Positions 34,554 through 43,508 of a stretch of 64,000 bases of DNA are shown one piece after another (the first letter of the stretch is position 1; each line of letters opens with the position of its first letter). The position numbers were made by a program, and so were the translations under genes. The stretch is from Rufibacter roseolus (GTDB taxonomy: Bacteria > Bacteroidota > Bacteroidia > Cytophagales > Hymenobacteraceae), in NCBI RefSeq assembly GCF_017916365.1, contig NZ_JAFMSU010000001.1, positions 930,001 to 994,000 of the forward strand. Direction: 5' to 3'. Below the pieces are notes generated by a model. The model had not been told where the DNA came from and made no database searches. It worked only from the letters and a program-made list of their open reading frames with translations.

Positions 34554-34979
34554 TTATACCGTTCCTATCAATATACCTAAGTTCTTATCCAGATGAGCAT
34601 TTAGGAAGTCTGCGTATTCTTTAGAACCATATTTTAAAATTCTATTGCTCCACCATCTAAAGTCTTCATTTTTCTTCCATTCTGGATGCTCAAATGATAT
34701 ACTTAAGAATTCTTTATCTAAGTTCTCTATCCGTCTCTTGAATTCCTGATGGTCAATAAATTGGTTAAGCTGTGGATCTACAAGAAAGGTTTCGATTGGC
34801 TCTCTAACAAGTTCTAAATCATGCTCCAATTCAGGTTGAATACTCTGATACCCGTTTTTTATTTGCTCTACTAAATTTGCCCACTCTTCTATCGCTGAAT
34901 AGGGCGTTTCAGGGTATTCTGCTCCCATCCTTTTTGAAAGAGCTATGAAAGTCTCACCGTATTCTCTTTCATATTTCAT
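34554..34979 (-). CDS. Hypothetical cassette-borne protein
   Basis: A 141-residue acidic soluble protein with no family that I recognise. It is AT-rich compared with both neighbours. The segment is bounded by inverted repeats GTTGTGAAAAAGCTT (before the gene on the minus strand) and AAGCCTTTTCACAAC (after it). An attC-like site follows the stop. It is thus the content of a single integron-type cassette. Its function is unknown; the composition (Trp- and Glu-rich helical) gives no clue. Confidence 0.75.
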   Translation of the reverse strand: MKYEREYGETFIALSKRMGAEYPETPYSAIEEWANLVEQIKNGYQSIQPELEHDLELVREPIETFLVDPQLNQFIDHQEFKRRIENLDKEFLSISFEHPEWKKNEDFRWWSNRILKYGSKEYADFLNAHLDKNLGILIGTV

Positions 34980-35054
34980 AATTAAGCTTTTTCACAACTC
35001 TCTTAGAGACGGAATAAAAGTTCAACTTATTTTTTGGGGTGAAAGCAGTCCGCC

Positions 35055-35091
35055 ATTTTAAAGCCGATTTCCAGAAAACAGCCCTCAAACG
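35055..35091 (+). repeat. GTTTT-type intergenic palindrome, diverged
   Basis: TTTTAAAGCCGATTTCCAG followed by AAAACAGCCCTCAAACG. Weaker pairing than other copies. Confidence 0.4.
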
Positions 35092-35100
35092 CCAGCGATT

Positions 35101-35556
35101 CTACTTATTGAAGGCGGATTTGTAGAGGGTAATCCAGTCCTGGGGCGGCATTTTGCTGGCCAGTTCTCCCAGGAGCTCCAACGGAATCTGATCTGGTTTT
35201 TTGAACCGGATGCAGCTTTTGCCCATGTCCAGCTTCGTTTTGCTGTGTTTGGGGTACTCATGGGTAAACCAGGCCAGCAGTTCCGGATCGGCGTACAGGC
35301 CCATGTGGTAGACCGCAATGAAGTTCTTCTGCGACGCGATGCTCAGGAAGGGCAGGGGCAGTTTGGGGTCGCAGTGATAACCCGCCGGGTACAGCGTGTG
35401 CGGCACCACGTACCCGATCATACCGTAGCTCATCTCCTCCTGGAAACCGGCGGGTAGGTTCTGGAGCAGGGTTTGGCGCAAGGCTTCCATGGCCGGTTGG
35501 CGGTCCTGGGGCAGGGCATCTATGTAATCCTGGGGGCTGAGCGCAGTAACGGGCAT
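35101..35556 (-). CDS. DUF1801 protein
   Basis: A 151-residue DUF1801 (YdhG-like) protein. It starts MPVTALSPQDYIDALPQDRQ, with the family block FQEEMSYGMIGYVVP and a late HMGLYADPELL. The fold binds unknown small ligands; some relatives were proposed to be iron chaperones. A second, shorter DUF1801 gene is at 39063-39440. Confidence 0.88.
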   Translation of the reverse strand: MPVTALSPQDYIDALPQDRQPAMEALRQTLLQNLPAGFQEEMSYGMIGYVVPHTLYPAGYHCDPKLPLPFLSIASQKNFIAVYHMGLYADPELLAWFTHEYPKHSKTKLDMGKSCIRFKKPDQIPLELLGELASKMPPQDWITLYKSAFNK

Positions 35557-35661
35557 ATCAATGAGGGTTTAATGAAAGGGTTCAGGAATGGCGGTGGAAT
35601 AGACCAAAGTAAAAATAAAAAGCGGGCTGCCCAAAATAACGGAGGCATTTAACACTGGCCT

Positions 35662-35697
35662 GTTTGGGGGCTGTTTTCCCCAAAACGGCCTCTAAAC
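35662..35697 (+). repeat. GTTTT-type intergenic palindrome
   Basis: GTTTGGGGGCTGTTTTCC followed by CCAAAACGGCCTCTAAAC. GGC-x-GTTTT pairs with AAAAC-x-GCC. Confidence 0.6.
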
Positions 35698-35793
35698 TCC
35701 ATTGCAGGTTGGCGGTGGGAATAGGCAGGAAAGAAGCCTAACTTTACTGGCTAAGGAAGCATCTTTCCTGCCCGTTACACGTTGGTAAGCCCT

Positions 35794-36714
35794 ATGGGAA
35801 TTCTCGCATTCATTGTATTTGTAGTTGTTATCTGTACCATCTTCTTTAGGTGGGCCACCCGCAAGAACCGCCGGCGCAAGAAAGTGCTGGCGCAGGAGTT
35901 TCCGGCGGAGTGGCGCAAGATCCTCACCGACCGGGTTGGCTTTTACCACACCCTCAAGACCGATGCGGAGAAAGAGCGTTTTGAGAAGATGATGCAGCTG
36001 TTTCTTTCTGAGAAGCGGATCACCGGCATTGAGGTCTCCATTGACGACACCACCCGCGTGTTGGTGGCCGCCAGCGCCATTATCCCCATCTTCGGAATTC
36101 AGGATTGGGAGTACCAGAACCTGGGCGAGGTGTTAGTGTTCCCCGGCAGCCTGGAGCGGTTCAAAGACGAAGACAGCGAGGCCGTGTCTGAGGTGCTGGG
36201 CCGCGTGAATCCTTTCCAGAACGACCATTACGTGACCCTTTCCAAACCCGCCCTGGAACGCGGCTTCAATGACATGGCCGATCGCCAGAACGTGGGCATC
36301 CATGAGTTTGCGCACATGCTGGACCAGGCCGATGGCGAGATCAACGGAACTCCCAGCGCCTACCTGCCCGATGAGTTGATTCAGCCGTGGCAACAATTGG
36401 TAGACCGCAAAATAAAGGAGATCAAGAAAGGAGAATCAGACATCAACCCGTACGCAGCTACCAATAAGGCGGAGTTCTTTGCCGTGTCAACGGAGTATTT
36501 CTTTGAAAAACCGGGCCAGATGGCCGAGAAGCACCCGCGGCTGTACGCCATGCTCACCCGCATCTTCAAGCAGAACCCCAAACGCCGGTTCGGGATCAAT
36601 TTCCGGGAACTGCTTAACCCGTACGGCAAGCGCCTGGGCCGCAACGAACCCTGCCCCTGCCGCAGCGGGCAGAAATACAAGAACTGCTGTCTGCTCAAAA
36701 AAACAGCGGCTTGA
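35794..36714 (+). CDS. MtfA-like zinc peptidase with a C-terminal SEC-C motif
   Basis: A 306-residue M90-family (MtfA-like) peptidase. The ATG at 35794 opens a membrane anchor (residues 1-20). The zinc site is His170-Glu171-x-x-His174 (HEFAH), and the family block YAATNKAEFFAVSTEYFFE follows. After the peptidase domain there is a zinc-binding SEC-C motif (GRNEPCPCRSGQKYKNCC, about 283-300), which in SecA binds SecB or ribosomes. E. coli MtfA lacks both the anchor and the SEC-C tail. Confidence 0.9.
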   Translation: MGILAFIVFVVVICTIFFRWATRKNRRRKKVLAQEFPAEWRKILTDRVGFYHTLKTDAEKERFEKMMQLFLSEKRITGIEVSIDDTTRVLVAASAIIPIFGIQDWEYQNLGEVLVFPGSLERFKDEDSEAVSEVLGRVNPFQNDHYVTLSKPALERGFNDMADRQNVGIHEFAHMLDQADGEINGTPSAYLPDELIQPWQQLVDRKIKEIKKGESDINPYAATNKAEFFAVSTEYFFEKPGQMAEKHPRLYAMLTRIFKQNPKRRFGINFRELLNPYGKRLGRNEPCPCRSGQKYKNCCLLKKTAA

Positions 36715-36723
36715 CAGGCTGCC

Positions 36724-36760
36724 GGTTTAGGGCCGTTTTCTGAAAAACGGCTTCAAAACG
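36724..36760 (+). repeat. GTTTT-type intergenic palindrome
   Basis: GTTTAGGGCCGTTTTCTG followed by AAAAACGGCTTCAAAACG. CCGTTTT pairs with AAAACGG. It sits 10 bp after the peptidase stop. Confidence 0.65.
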
Positions 36761-36878
36761 CTGGCCCAGCTGGCGCCCTGGAAGCCTTGCAGAAATCTGC
36801 CAAGGCTTTCTCTTTCCGCGTCAGGTTTATAATCTGGTCGTTACCCAGGGAGTCCAGAAACGGCGTTTTAAGCACGTT

Positions 36879-37799
36879 TTAATTAAACGAGTGCCTGAAC
36901 TCCAGCGGCGACACGTTGGTCTTGCTCTTGAACAGCTTGCTGAACGACTGCGGGTATTCAAAGCCCAGCCCGTACGCAATCTCGCTCACCGATAAGGACG
37001 TGGTGCTCAGGGTTTCCTTGGCTTTCTCAATCAGTTTGTTCTGGATGTGCTGTTGGGTGCTTTGGCCCGTGAGGCTGCGCAGCATGTCACTGAGGTAATT
37101 GGGCGAGAGGTTCAGCTTCTCGGAGACATACTGCACGGTGGGCAACCCCGTTTCTGGCCCTTGGCCGCTCTGGAAGTACTCGTTCAACACCGCCTCCAGC
37201 TTCACTAAGAGGTCATGGTGGGTGTTTTTGCGGGTGATGAACTGGCGGTTATAAAACCGGTTCGCGTACGTGAGCAGCACCTCCATGTGCGACACAATCA
37301 CATCCTGGCTGAAGCTATCAATGGCCGAGGTGTATTCCTGCGCAATGTTGTTCTTGATGTTCTCCAGCACTGCCTCCTCTTTTTCTGAGAGGTGCAGCGC
37401 CTCGTTCACCGCGTACGAAAAGAACCCGTACTCCTTGATTTTCTTGCTTATAGGATAGTTCCGGATAAAATCGGGGTGGAAAATAAGCCACCAACCAGAG
37501 AGCGAGATTTCAGCAGAGGCATCGGTGGAGATCACCTGGCCGGGCGAGAAGAACGTCATCACGCCTTCGTCAAAGTCATAGTAGTTCTGTCCGTATTTCA
37601 GCTTGCCCTGGAAGTCCTTCTTGATGCAGATGGAGTAGAAACTGTAGACGAAACTGCCCAATATTGCCCCGCAAGTCTCCCGTAGATCGCTCAGGTTTAT
37701 AAGGCTCACCAGCGGGTGCTCGGGCTGGGGAATGCCCAGCAACCGGTGCAGTTCAGAAATGGATTGGATGGTATACGGGCTACTGTTTTGCTTTTTCAT
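36879..37799 (-). CDS. AraC-family transcriptional regulator
   Basis: A 306-residue AraC regulator. The N-terminal sensor half has a cupin-like FDEGVMTFFSPGQVI. The C-terminal 100 residues carry two helix-turn-helix units (VSEKLNLSPNYLSDMLRS and LSVSEIAYGLGFEYPQSFSK). It lies downstream of an aldo/keto reductase on the same strand, with a hairpin between. AraC genes placed beside an aldo/keto reductase usually control it; this is inference. Confidence 0.92.
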   Translation of the reverse strand: MKKQNSSPYTIQSISELHRLLGIPQPEHPLVSLINLSDLRETCGAILGSFVYSFYSICIKKDFQGKLKYGQNYYDFDEGVMTFFSPGQVISTDASAEISLSGWWLIFHPDFIRNYPISKKIKEYGFFSYAVNEALHLSEKEEAVLENIKNNIAQEYTSAIDSFSQDVIVSHMEVLLTYANRFYNRQFITRKNTHHDLLVKLEAVLNEYFQSGQGPETGLPTVQYVSEKLNLSPNYLSDMLRSLTGQSTQQHIQNKLIEKAKETLSTTSLSVSEIAYGLGFEYPQSFSKLFKSKTNVSPLEFRHSFN

Positions 37800-37818
37800 A
37801 CGCCACGAAATTAGGTAG

Positions 37819-37856
37819 AAAAGGTACGGGAAGTTTCTGGAAAAGCTTCCCGTACC
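37819..37856 (-). terminator. Hairpin between the reductase and araC-type gene
   Basis: An 11-bp stem (GGTACGGGAAG with CTTCCCGTACC) followed on the minus strand by TTTTC. It probably terminates or attenuates the reductase transcript. Confidence 0.7.
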
Positions 37857-37865
37857 GCCTTGCAT

Positions 37866-38876
37866 TTAGATGTTGATCATGCTCATGGACACGGCATCGT
37901 AACGAGCGCCGGTGGAAGTGCCCAGCGGCACGATTTCCTCCAGGCGGGCCAGGTCCTGGGGCGTTAAGGTAAGGTGCGTGGCCGCGATGTTCTCCTCCAG
38001 GTATTTCACCCGTTTAGTACCCGGAATAGGCACATAGCCTTTGGCCAGAATCCAGGCCAGCGCCAGTTGGGCAGAAGTGATCCCCTTTTCATCCGCGAGG
38101 GTTTTGATGGCGTGCACCAGTTCTATGTTCCTGTAAAACTGCTCGCCCTGAAACCGGGGAATGCTTCTCCTGAAATCATCCTGGGGGAAATCATCCGGGC
38201 TTTTGATGTCGCCGGAGATAAACCCGCGGCCCAGCGGCGAGTACGGCACAAACCCGATGCCCAGCTCTTTCAAGGTGTCCAGAATGCCGGCTTCTTCTAC
38301 TTCCCGCTCAAACAACGAGTACTCCGTTTGTACAGCGGTTACCGGATGCACGGCGTGCGCTTTCCGGATGGTCTCGGAGGAAACCTCGGAAAGCCCGATG
38401 TAGCCTACCTTGCCCTCCTTCACCAGCCCGGCCATGGCGCCTACGGTGTCCTCAATGGGTGTGTTGGGGTCCAGGCGGTGCAGGTAGTACAGGTCAATGT
38501 AGTCGGTGCCCAGGTTCTGGAGGGAGCGTTCCAGCGCTTTCCGCACGTAGTCGGGTCGGCCGTTGATCTGCCAGGTCATCTGTTCCTGGTCGTCAATCTC
38601 AAACCCGAACTTGGTCGCGAGGATGTACTTCTCCCTGTTGCCTTTGATGGCTCTGGAAATCAGCCGTTCGTTTTCCAATGGGCCGTACAGATCGGCGGTG
38701 TCCAAGAAGTTGCCGCCCAGTTCCAATGACCGGTGAATGGTTTTGATGGCCTCCGTTTCATCGGCGGCGCCGTAAATATCGGCTCCGGCAATTTTGCTCA
38801 TGCCCATGCAGCCCAGCCCTAAAACCGGAACCACCAGGCCTTGGCTTCCTAACTCTGTTTTTCGCAAACTTTCCAT
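37866..38876 (-). CDS. Aldo/keto reductase
   Basis: A 336-residue aldo/keto reductase of the AKR13/YhdN-like group. It starts MESLRKTELGSQGLVVPVLG. The catalytic Asp-Tyr-Lys-His tetrad is visible as FLDTADLYG, ILATKFG and YLHRLD. The end VPIPGTKRVKYLEEN carries the NADPH-binding residues. It reduces aldehydes or ketones with NADPH; the physiological substrate is unknown. Confidence 0.93.
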   Translation of the reverse strand: MESLRKTELGSQGLVVPVLGLGCMGMSKIAGADIYGAADETEAIKTIHRSLELGGNFLDTADLYGPLENERLISRAIKGNREKYILATKFGFEIDDQEQMTWQINGRPDYVRKALERSLQNLGTDYIDLYYLHRLDPNTPIEDTVGAMAGLVKEGKVGYIGLSEVSSETIRKAHAVHPVTAVQTEYSLFEREVEEAGILDTLKELGIGFVPYSPLGRGFISGDIKSPDDFPQDDFRRSIPRFQGEQFYRNIELVHAIKTLADEKGITSAQLALAWILAKGYVPIPGTKRVKYLEENIAATHLTLTPQDLARLEEIVPLGTSTGARYDAVSMSMINI

Positions 38877-39062
38877 GTTTCTAGCTTTAAATGGTTGTCT
38901 TCTTTGAGTAGGGCAAAGGTGAGAAAACGCACCGCGGCGAAAGTAGCCCAATCTCTTGTTGTTGTATCCAAAAGCGGGATTGCGGCAGAAGCAGTGTCAG
39001 GGAAGGCTGTGGGCGAGGTGTCAGGAGCTGCTTTTAAAGCGAAAGCGTTGTTTGCGGCCGGT

Positions 39063-39440
39063 TTATTTAGACTTCTTCTGGTCTGCTTTCTTCTCCGCGA
39101 TTTCTCTCTTCCTGAATTCCACAATGCTGGTGATCAGCTCCAGCGGCAGTGGTTTGTGCAGGGGAAGTTGTAGGGTGCCTTTGCCGGTTTTGTACCCCGC
39201 AAACGCTTCTTTGAAGGCAGGGTTTTCTACCGGGGCTGGGTAAAGCCCAATGTGGTGCTTGAATGCGGCGAAGTACACCAGAGGCCTGTTCGCGAGCTTG
39301 AACGTGGGAATGGCGTAACTAATGGTCTCCTCGGCCTCCGGCACTACCTCTTTCACCCTTGCCCTGATCTGCTCCAGTAACTTCTGTGTGTCTTCCGGAA
39401 AACCAGCGATGTAGTGGTCAATGGTGGTAAGGGTGGTCAT
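39063..39440 (-). CDS. DUF1801 protein (YdhG-like)
   Basis: A 125-residue DUF1801 protein with ISYAIPTFKL, LVYFAAFKHHIGLYP and the late GTLQLPLHKPLPLELI block. The C-terminus is a lysine-rich tail. Related bacterial proteins include a proposed intracellular iron chaperone (YdhG). Single gene. Confidence 0.9.
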   Translation of the reverse strand: MTTLTTIDHYIAGFPEDTQKLLEQIRARVKEVVPEAEETISYAIPTFKLANRPLVYFAAFKHHIGLYPAPVENPAFKEAFAGYKTGKGTLQLPLHKPLPLELITSIVEFRKREIAEKKADQKKSK

Positions 39441-39512
39441 AGCAATTGGCTTCAGGTTTCATCTTTTGCGCTAAGCACAAGTTAAGGATGCTTTCTTAAA
39501 AAGCCTCGCTTT

Positions 39513-39560
39513 CAAAAACCTGTTTCCGGGCTGCTTTAAACAAAACAGCCCGGAAACAGG
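39513..39560 (-). terminator. Terminator after the small lipoprotein gene
   Basis: A perfect 15-bp stem (CCTGTTTCCGGGCTG with its complement at 39546-39560), followed on the minus strand by TTTTTG. Confidence 0.85.
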
Positions 39561-39580
39561 CAGGCGCTGCCCCGGGCGGC

Positions 39581-39931
39581 TTATTGTTTTTTGTAGCCCA
39601 TGGAGAGGCCCAGATCACCGGTGACCTTCAGGTTCACGGCGGCCGTGTCATTAGACGCATTGGTGATGACCACGGCGGTGTTTTTGTCCACTTTCACACT
39701 GGCCCGTTGGTTGGGCTTTACATTCTGGGTAGAATGCTTGCCTCCGTTGATAGGTGCCTGGTGAATAGAAAGGTTGGTGTTGGAGGCGTTCTGCAAATTA
39801 ACAGAAAAGCCACCGTGTTCATTGTTGCCTAAGACAAAGCTGTTGTTGGGCTTGATGTAGGTGGTGGAGTTGAGGGCCGTGCAGGACGCTAGGCCCAGAA
39901 GCGCGATTAGCGTGACATAGATGGTTTTCAT
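39581..39931 (-). CDS. Small hypothetical lipoprotein
   Basis: A 116-residue protein starting MKTIYVTLIALLGLASCTA, a lipoprotein signal. The mature part is Asn/Thr-rich and beta-prone (NNSFVLGNNEHGGFSVNLQ). No family is recognised. It follows the truncated serine hydrolase stub by 12 bp on the same strand. Confidence 0.75.
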   Translation of the reverse strand: MKTIYVTLIALLGLASCTALNSTTYIKPNNSFVLGNNEHGGFSVNLQNASNTNLSIHQAPINGGKHSTQNVKPNQRASVKVDKNTAVVITNASNDTAAVNLKVTGDLGLSMGYKKQ

Positions 39932-39943
39932 ACAGTAGGTGGT

Positions 39944-40168
39944 TTATAGGTGGTTTTTAGATTTTAAGGAGTAAACCGCAAGCAAGTCTTTCACCCCGAA
40001 GGAAGCCTGGTGCACGATTTTGCCTTTGTCCGCCAGCAGAAGGGTGCCCGAGAAACGCTGCTGTACAGCTTGCTTCTGGGTGATCTTCCGGATACGTACC
40101 GTGTCTACCTGGGCAAAACACAGGTGCGCAGACAACGTGAGAAGCAACGTGAGGCGAATTCGGGCCAT
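39944..40168 (-). pseudogene. N-terminal stub of a serine hydrolase
   Basis: A 74-codon frame with a signal peptide (MARIRLTLLLTLSAHLCFAQ) and then RFSGTLLLADKGKIVHQASF. That block is the opening strand pair of beta-lactamase/PBP-type serine hydrolases (compare FSGxVLVAxxGKIVYxKAFG). After it the sequence runs out of the family and stops, so the catalytic SxxK region is absent. It lies directly behind a full-length serine hydrolase on the same strand, which suggests a decayed tandem duplicate. Confidence 0.65.
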
Positions 40169-40236
40169 GGATTTTTGAGTGGCTTGTCCTTTGGTGAGTG
40201 ATTTTTGGAAGAGCGGGCAATTAGCCAAGTGGAGAT

Positions 40237-42054
40237 TTATGGTTCTTTCTTCAGTCGGCTTAGTAGCTCTTTGGCTTGGGCATCAGAAGGGTCCAGTTCC
40301 AGGGCTTTGGTGTAGGAGCGGATGGCGTTGGGTTTATCGTTCATTTTGACAAAATAGTCCCCGAAACGGGTCTGCACCATTGCGGAGGTGGGGTGCTGTT
40401 CCAGCGCTACTTCCAGAATCGCTTTGGCGGCGGCCAAGGCTGGTTTGGGCTTGTTTAGCAGCTCATAGGCCAGATACGTGAGCTGGGAGTCATTCATCTT
40501 CAGCTGCCGGAAACCCTCTTTGGCTTCGGTAAACCGGTTTGCTCGCAGGAGTTCGCTCGGGGTAAATTCATCGTCCCGCATCCGGGGCATGGGTTTGTTT
40601 TGCCAAGCGGTTTGCAGGGAAGAAACCTTGCCTTGGGCATCTCGGCGCACGAATCCTTTGATATTGAAATCAGTGAAGACGACGGTGTCTTTGGCGACGG
40701 GAAAGGTGTAAATGTCCGGCCCGTCGTTGACGTTTTCTACCAGGTAATTTTTCTCTCTTCGCAGGTACACCACTTCATCGGGGCCGCGGCGATAGCGGCC
40801 GGTGAATTGGTCCAGCTCAGCGGTACTTAAAGCAAGGGGCGTGATGGCCTCGGGGAGGAAGTTGTGCCAGCCATACGTCTTCGCCACGGCTCTTCTAATC
40901 TCTTTGCCCAATCCGTTCACGTCATCGCCGGAGTTCAGCATGATGGCCACGCCGTAACCTTCAGTGAGGTTGGCGATTCCGTAGGCCAGAAACCCGGCGT
41001 TGACTCCGGTGAACTCAAAATAAATGCCTTTGTCTTCCTGGTTGTCGGTGCGCTGCAGCAGAAACGGACCGAGGCCCATCTGTTCTTTGTAGAACCCTTC
41101 AGACACCGTCACCTGCGGCGTGAACATCTGTTGGGCCAGGGCCTGCTGCAGAACCTTCCCCTTGCCGCGGTAGGCGTTCTGGAGGTCAATAAAGAACCTG
41201 GCCAGATCTGTAGGAGTGGTGTGCAAGCCGGCGGCGGCTTGTTGGGGATACACGTACGGCATGCCCTTAAACCAAGGCGCCGACGAATACGCCCAGGCAG
41301 CTTTGGTAGCAAATTGTGGGGGCAGCGGCTGTTCAAAGGTGGAGTTCTGCATGCCTAGTGGGTCAAACACCGTCTTTTTCACCAAAGGAGCGAAGTCCAT
41401 CTGTGACACTTCCATTAAGGCCAACTGCGCAATCATGCTTCCCCCGCCAGAGTAGCGAAATTCCCTGGCTGGTTCACTGTTCACTACCACGGGTCTGCTC
41501 TCGGCCACGGGGGTGCCGCTCAGAATATCCACCACGGTGGGCAACAGTTTCTTGTCCGGGGTGAAGCCGAAGTAAGAAGATTGGGTAGTGCCGGCGGTAT
41601 GGCTCAGCAGCATTTTGAGCGTGATCGGGGTCTTCCGGGTGAAGTCGTTTTCCGGGATTTTCCAGGAGGTGAGATACTGGTTGATGGGCGTGTCTAGTTC
41701 CATCTTGCCTTCCTGGACCAACCGCAGGGCTGCCGCCGCTAAGACCAGCTTACTGATGGAGCCCGCCGAGAACATGGTTTGGGTAGTAACCGGTGTTTTT
41801 TTTACAGTATCGGCGAGGCCGTAGCCTTTCGCCCAGGCTACTTTGAAGTCTTTGATCACCGCAATGCTGAGGCCAGGCACGCGGTAGTGCTTCATCCGTT
41901 CATGGATGTTCCACCCCGGGAAGCCGTTGACCGGCACAAACGGAATCAGGTTATTCTCAACCTGCCGGATCTCTTTTGCAGCAGGAGTCGATTGGGCGTG
42001 TAATCCCCAACAGTAGCAGAACAGAAACGCCAGCGTTAAAAGCTTTTTGTCCAT
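40237..42054 (-). CDS. Secreted serine hydrolase (beta-lactamase class C fold) with TPR-like tail
   Basis: A 605-residue protein with a signal peptide (LLTLAFLFCYCWGLHAQ). The nucleophile motif is Ser99-Ile-Ser-Lys102 (AGSISKLV), and YSGGGS near residue 200 stands for the Y-x-N motif. The last 120 residues look like one or two TPR units (RFGDYFVKMNDKPNAIRSY and TKALELDPSDAQAKELL). Such proteins act as esterases, peptidases or amidases in the envelope. One of three intact paralogs in this window. Confidence 0.9.
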   Translation of the reverse strand: MDKKLLTLAFLFCYCWGLHAQSTPAAKEIRQVENNLIPFVPVNGFPGWNIHERMKHYRVPGLSIAVIKDFKVAWAKGYGLADTVKKTPVTTQTMFSAGSISKLVLAAAALRLVQEGKMELDTPINQYLTSWKIPENDFTRKTPITLKMLLSHTAGTTQSSYFGFTPDKKLLPTVVDILSGTPVAESRPVVVNSEPAREFRYSGGGSMIAQLALMEVSQMDFAPLVKKTVFDPLGMQNSTFEQPLPPQFATKAAWAYSSAPWFKGMPYVYPQQAAAGLHTTPTDLARFFIDLQNAYRGKGKVLQQALAQQMFTPQVTVSEGFYKEQMGLGPFLLQRTDNQEDKGIYFEFTGVNAGFLAYGIANLTEGYGVAIMLNSGDDVNGLGKEIRRAVAKTYGWHNFLPEAITPLALSTAELDQFTGRYRRGPDEVVYLRREKNYLVENVNDGPDIYTFPVAKDTVVFTDFNIKGFVRRDAQGKVSSLQTAWQNKPMPRMRDDEFTPSELLRANRFTEAKEGFRQLKMNDSQLTYLAYELLNKPKPALAAAKAILEVALEQHPTSAMVQTRFGDYFVKMNDKPNAIRSYTKALELDPSDAQAKELLSRLKKEP

Positions 42055-42139
42055 GATGTAACCTCAGAAAACGGTACTCTAGAAGCGTACTTGGCGGGGG
42101 AGGTTCAGACAAAAAGCGTCTGTCAGGGAGCATGGTACC

Positions 42140-43501
42140 CTACCGGGGGAGTTGGTAGGGCGAGTTTACCGGCAGAAGTACTAAAACAAAGTCGCTTCCT
42201 CTGCCTGCAGACCAGGGGGTAAAGGTGGGCTGATCGGTGCGGTTGTATTCTCCTATCTTCTTCCACTGCCCGTCTCTAGGGTTAAACCAGAAAGCTTCCC
42301 ATTTGTTTTCTGCCAGTTTGGAAAGATCCAGCTTCAAAGCTTTGCCCATGGGCGTGTAGGCCAGCAGGAAATCCTTTTGCTCACCCATGGCCACTACCTG
42401 ATGGGCTTCCCCTACGGGATTGTCATTCAGAATAAGCGCTTGGTCGTTGCGCAGTTGCTGCCACGGGAAAGAAGAGAACAGTTTTTTCAGGTGCATGAGG
42501 TGGGTGGCCCCGGGAAGGTCTAAAGACGCTCTCCAGCTGGTTCTAGCCCAGCTGACGGGGCTTCGGTTGGCCTGGTACATCTGCCAGATGCCGTGCGCGC
42601 CGTAGGTGTAGCCCGCCGCCCCAGAAAGCATGGTCCAATACGCGGAGGAACGAACGTCTGAGGCGTCCATCCAGCCAAACTCCTCGGGTTTGAACCGATC
42701 GGGGTGGTCTTCGTAGCGCGGTTCGCCGTTGATCACGGGGCGGGCAGGGGTTATTTTCCGGCTGTCTCGCACATACTTGAAATCATGGCTTTGCCGGCTG
42801 TGCCCCGCCTGGAACATGTCCAGGTCCAGCCAGTCTTCATTGAAGAAATCAACGGCTTTCTTCTCGCCGCTGGGGTGGAAGGTGATGAGGTGCTGCTGGT
42901 CCACGCTTCTGATGCCCTGGGCCATGGCCCGGATGATCTGCTTGTCTTCCTCGTTTTCGGGCCAGCGGTCGCCGCCCAGAATCCAGATGAGGTTGGGCTG
43001 TTTTGCGTATCTTTTTGCCAAAAGTTGGCCAAACTGCCTTGCATTATCGGGCGTGAAAATCTCAGGGCCTACGCCCCAGGCTTTGTGAAATTTATCACCC
43101 CAGGTAGGCAGCAAGCCAATGTAAAGGCCCAGCTTCTCAGCCCGCCTGAGCACGTAATCTACATGGGCAAAATATTGTTCATTCAGCTGAGTGGGGTCCT
43201 GGTTGAGCAGGGGAAGGTGCCCGTAGGCGTTGGGCGTTTTCAAGCCATCCAACTCTGCCAGCACTACTGTTTGGATGACGGTAAAGCCTTTGCCCGCCCT
43301 ATCTTTAAGGTAAAGGTCTGCCTCCTCGCGGTTCAGCCGATGGAGTAGTTCCCAGGCCGTGTCGCCCAGCCAGAAGAACGGTTGACCGATTTGGGTTTCC
43401 AGGTACCGCTTGTCTGCGCTGACTTTCAGAGGAGGCGTTTTCTGCCCGAAACTGAAAAATGAGCTTAAAACAAGAAGTGAAAGGAACAGAATACGTCGCA
43501 T
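42140..43501 (-). CDS. GH140-type glycoside hydrolase (apiosidase-like, DUF4038)
   Basis: A 453-residue secreted protein starting MRRILFLSLLVLSSFFSFGQ. The family signature FFWLGDTAWELLHRLNREEA lies near the start, ILGGDRWPENEE in the middle and PVINGEPRYED near residue 245, followed by a C-terminal beta domain. Characterised GH140 enzymes release apiose-containing side chains of pectin. No other pectin-degrading gene is nearby, so the substrate is open. Confidence 0.88.
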   Translation of the reverse strand: MRRILFLSLLVLSSFFSFGQKTPPLKVSADKRYLETQIGQPFFWLGDTAWELLHRLNREEADLYLKDRAGKGFTVIQTVVLAELDGLKTPNAYGHLPLLNQDPTQLNEQYFAHVDYVLRRAEKLGLYIGLLPTWGDKFHKAWGVGPEIFTPDNARQFGQLLAKRYAKQPNLIWILGGDRWPENEEDKQIIRAMAQGIRSVDQQHLITFHPSGEKKAVDFFNEDWLDLDMFQAGHSRQSHDFKYVRDSRKITPARPVINGEPRYEDHPDRFKPEEFGWMDASDVRSSAYWTMLSGAAGYTYGAHGIWQMYQANRSPVSWARTSWRASLDLPGATHLMHLKKLFSSFPWQQLRNDQALILNDNPVGEAHQVVAMGEQKDFLLAYTPMGKALKLDLSKLAENKWEAFWFNPRDGQWKKIGEYNRTDQPTFTPWSAGRGSDFVLVLLPVNSPYQLPR

Positions 43502-43508
43502 GGGAGCC

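Noticed and set aside
34484..34998. Insertion sequence
   Set aside because: There is no transposase, and the ends are short boxes next to a one-sided palindromic site, which fits a cassette better than an IS.
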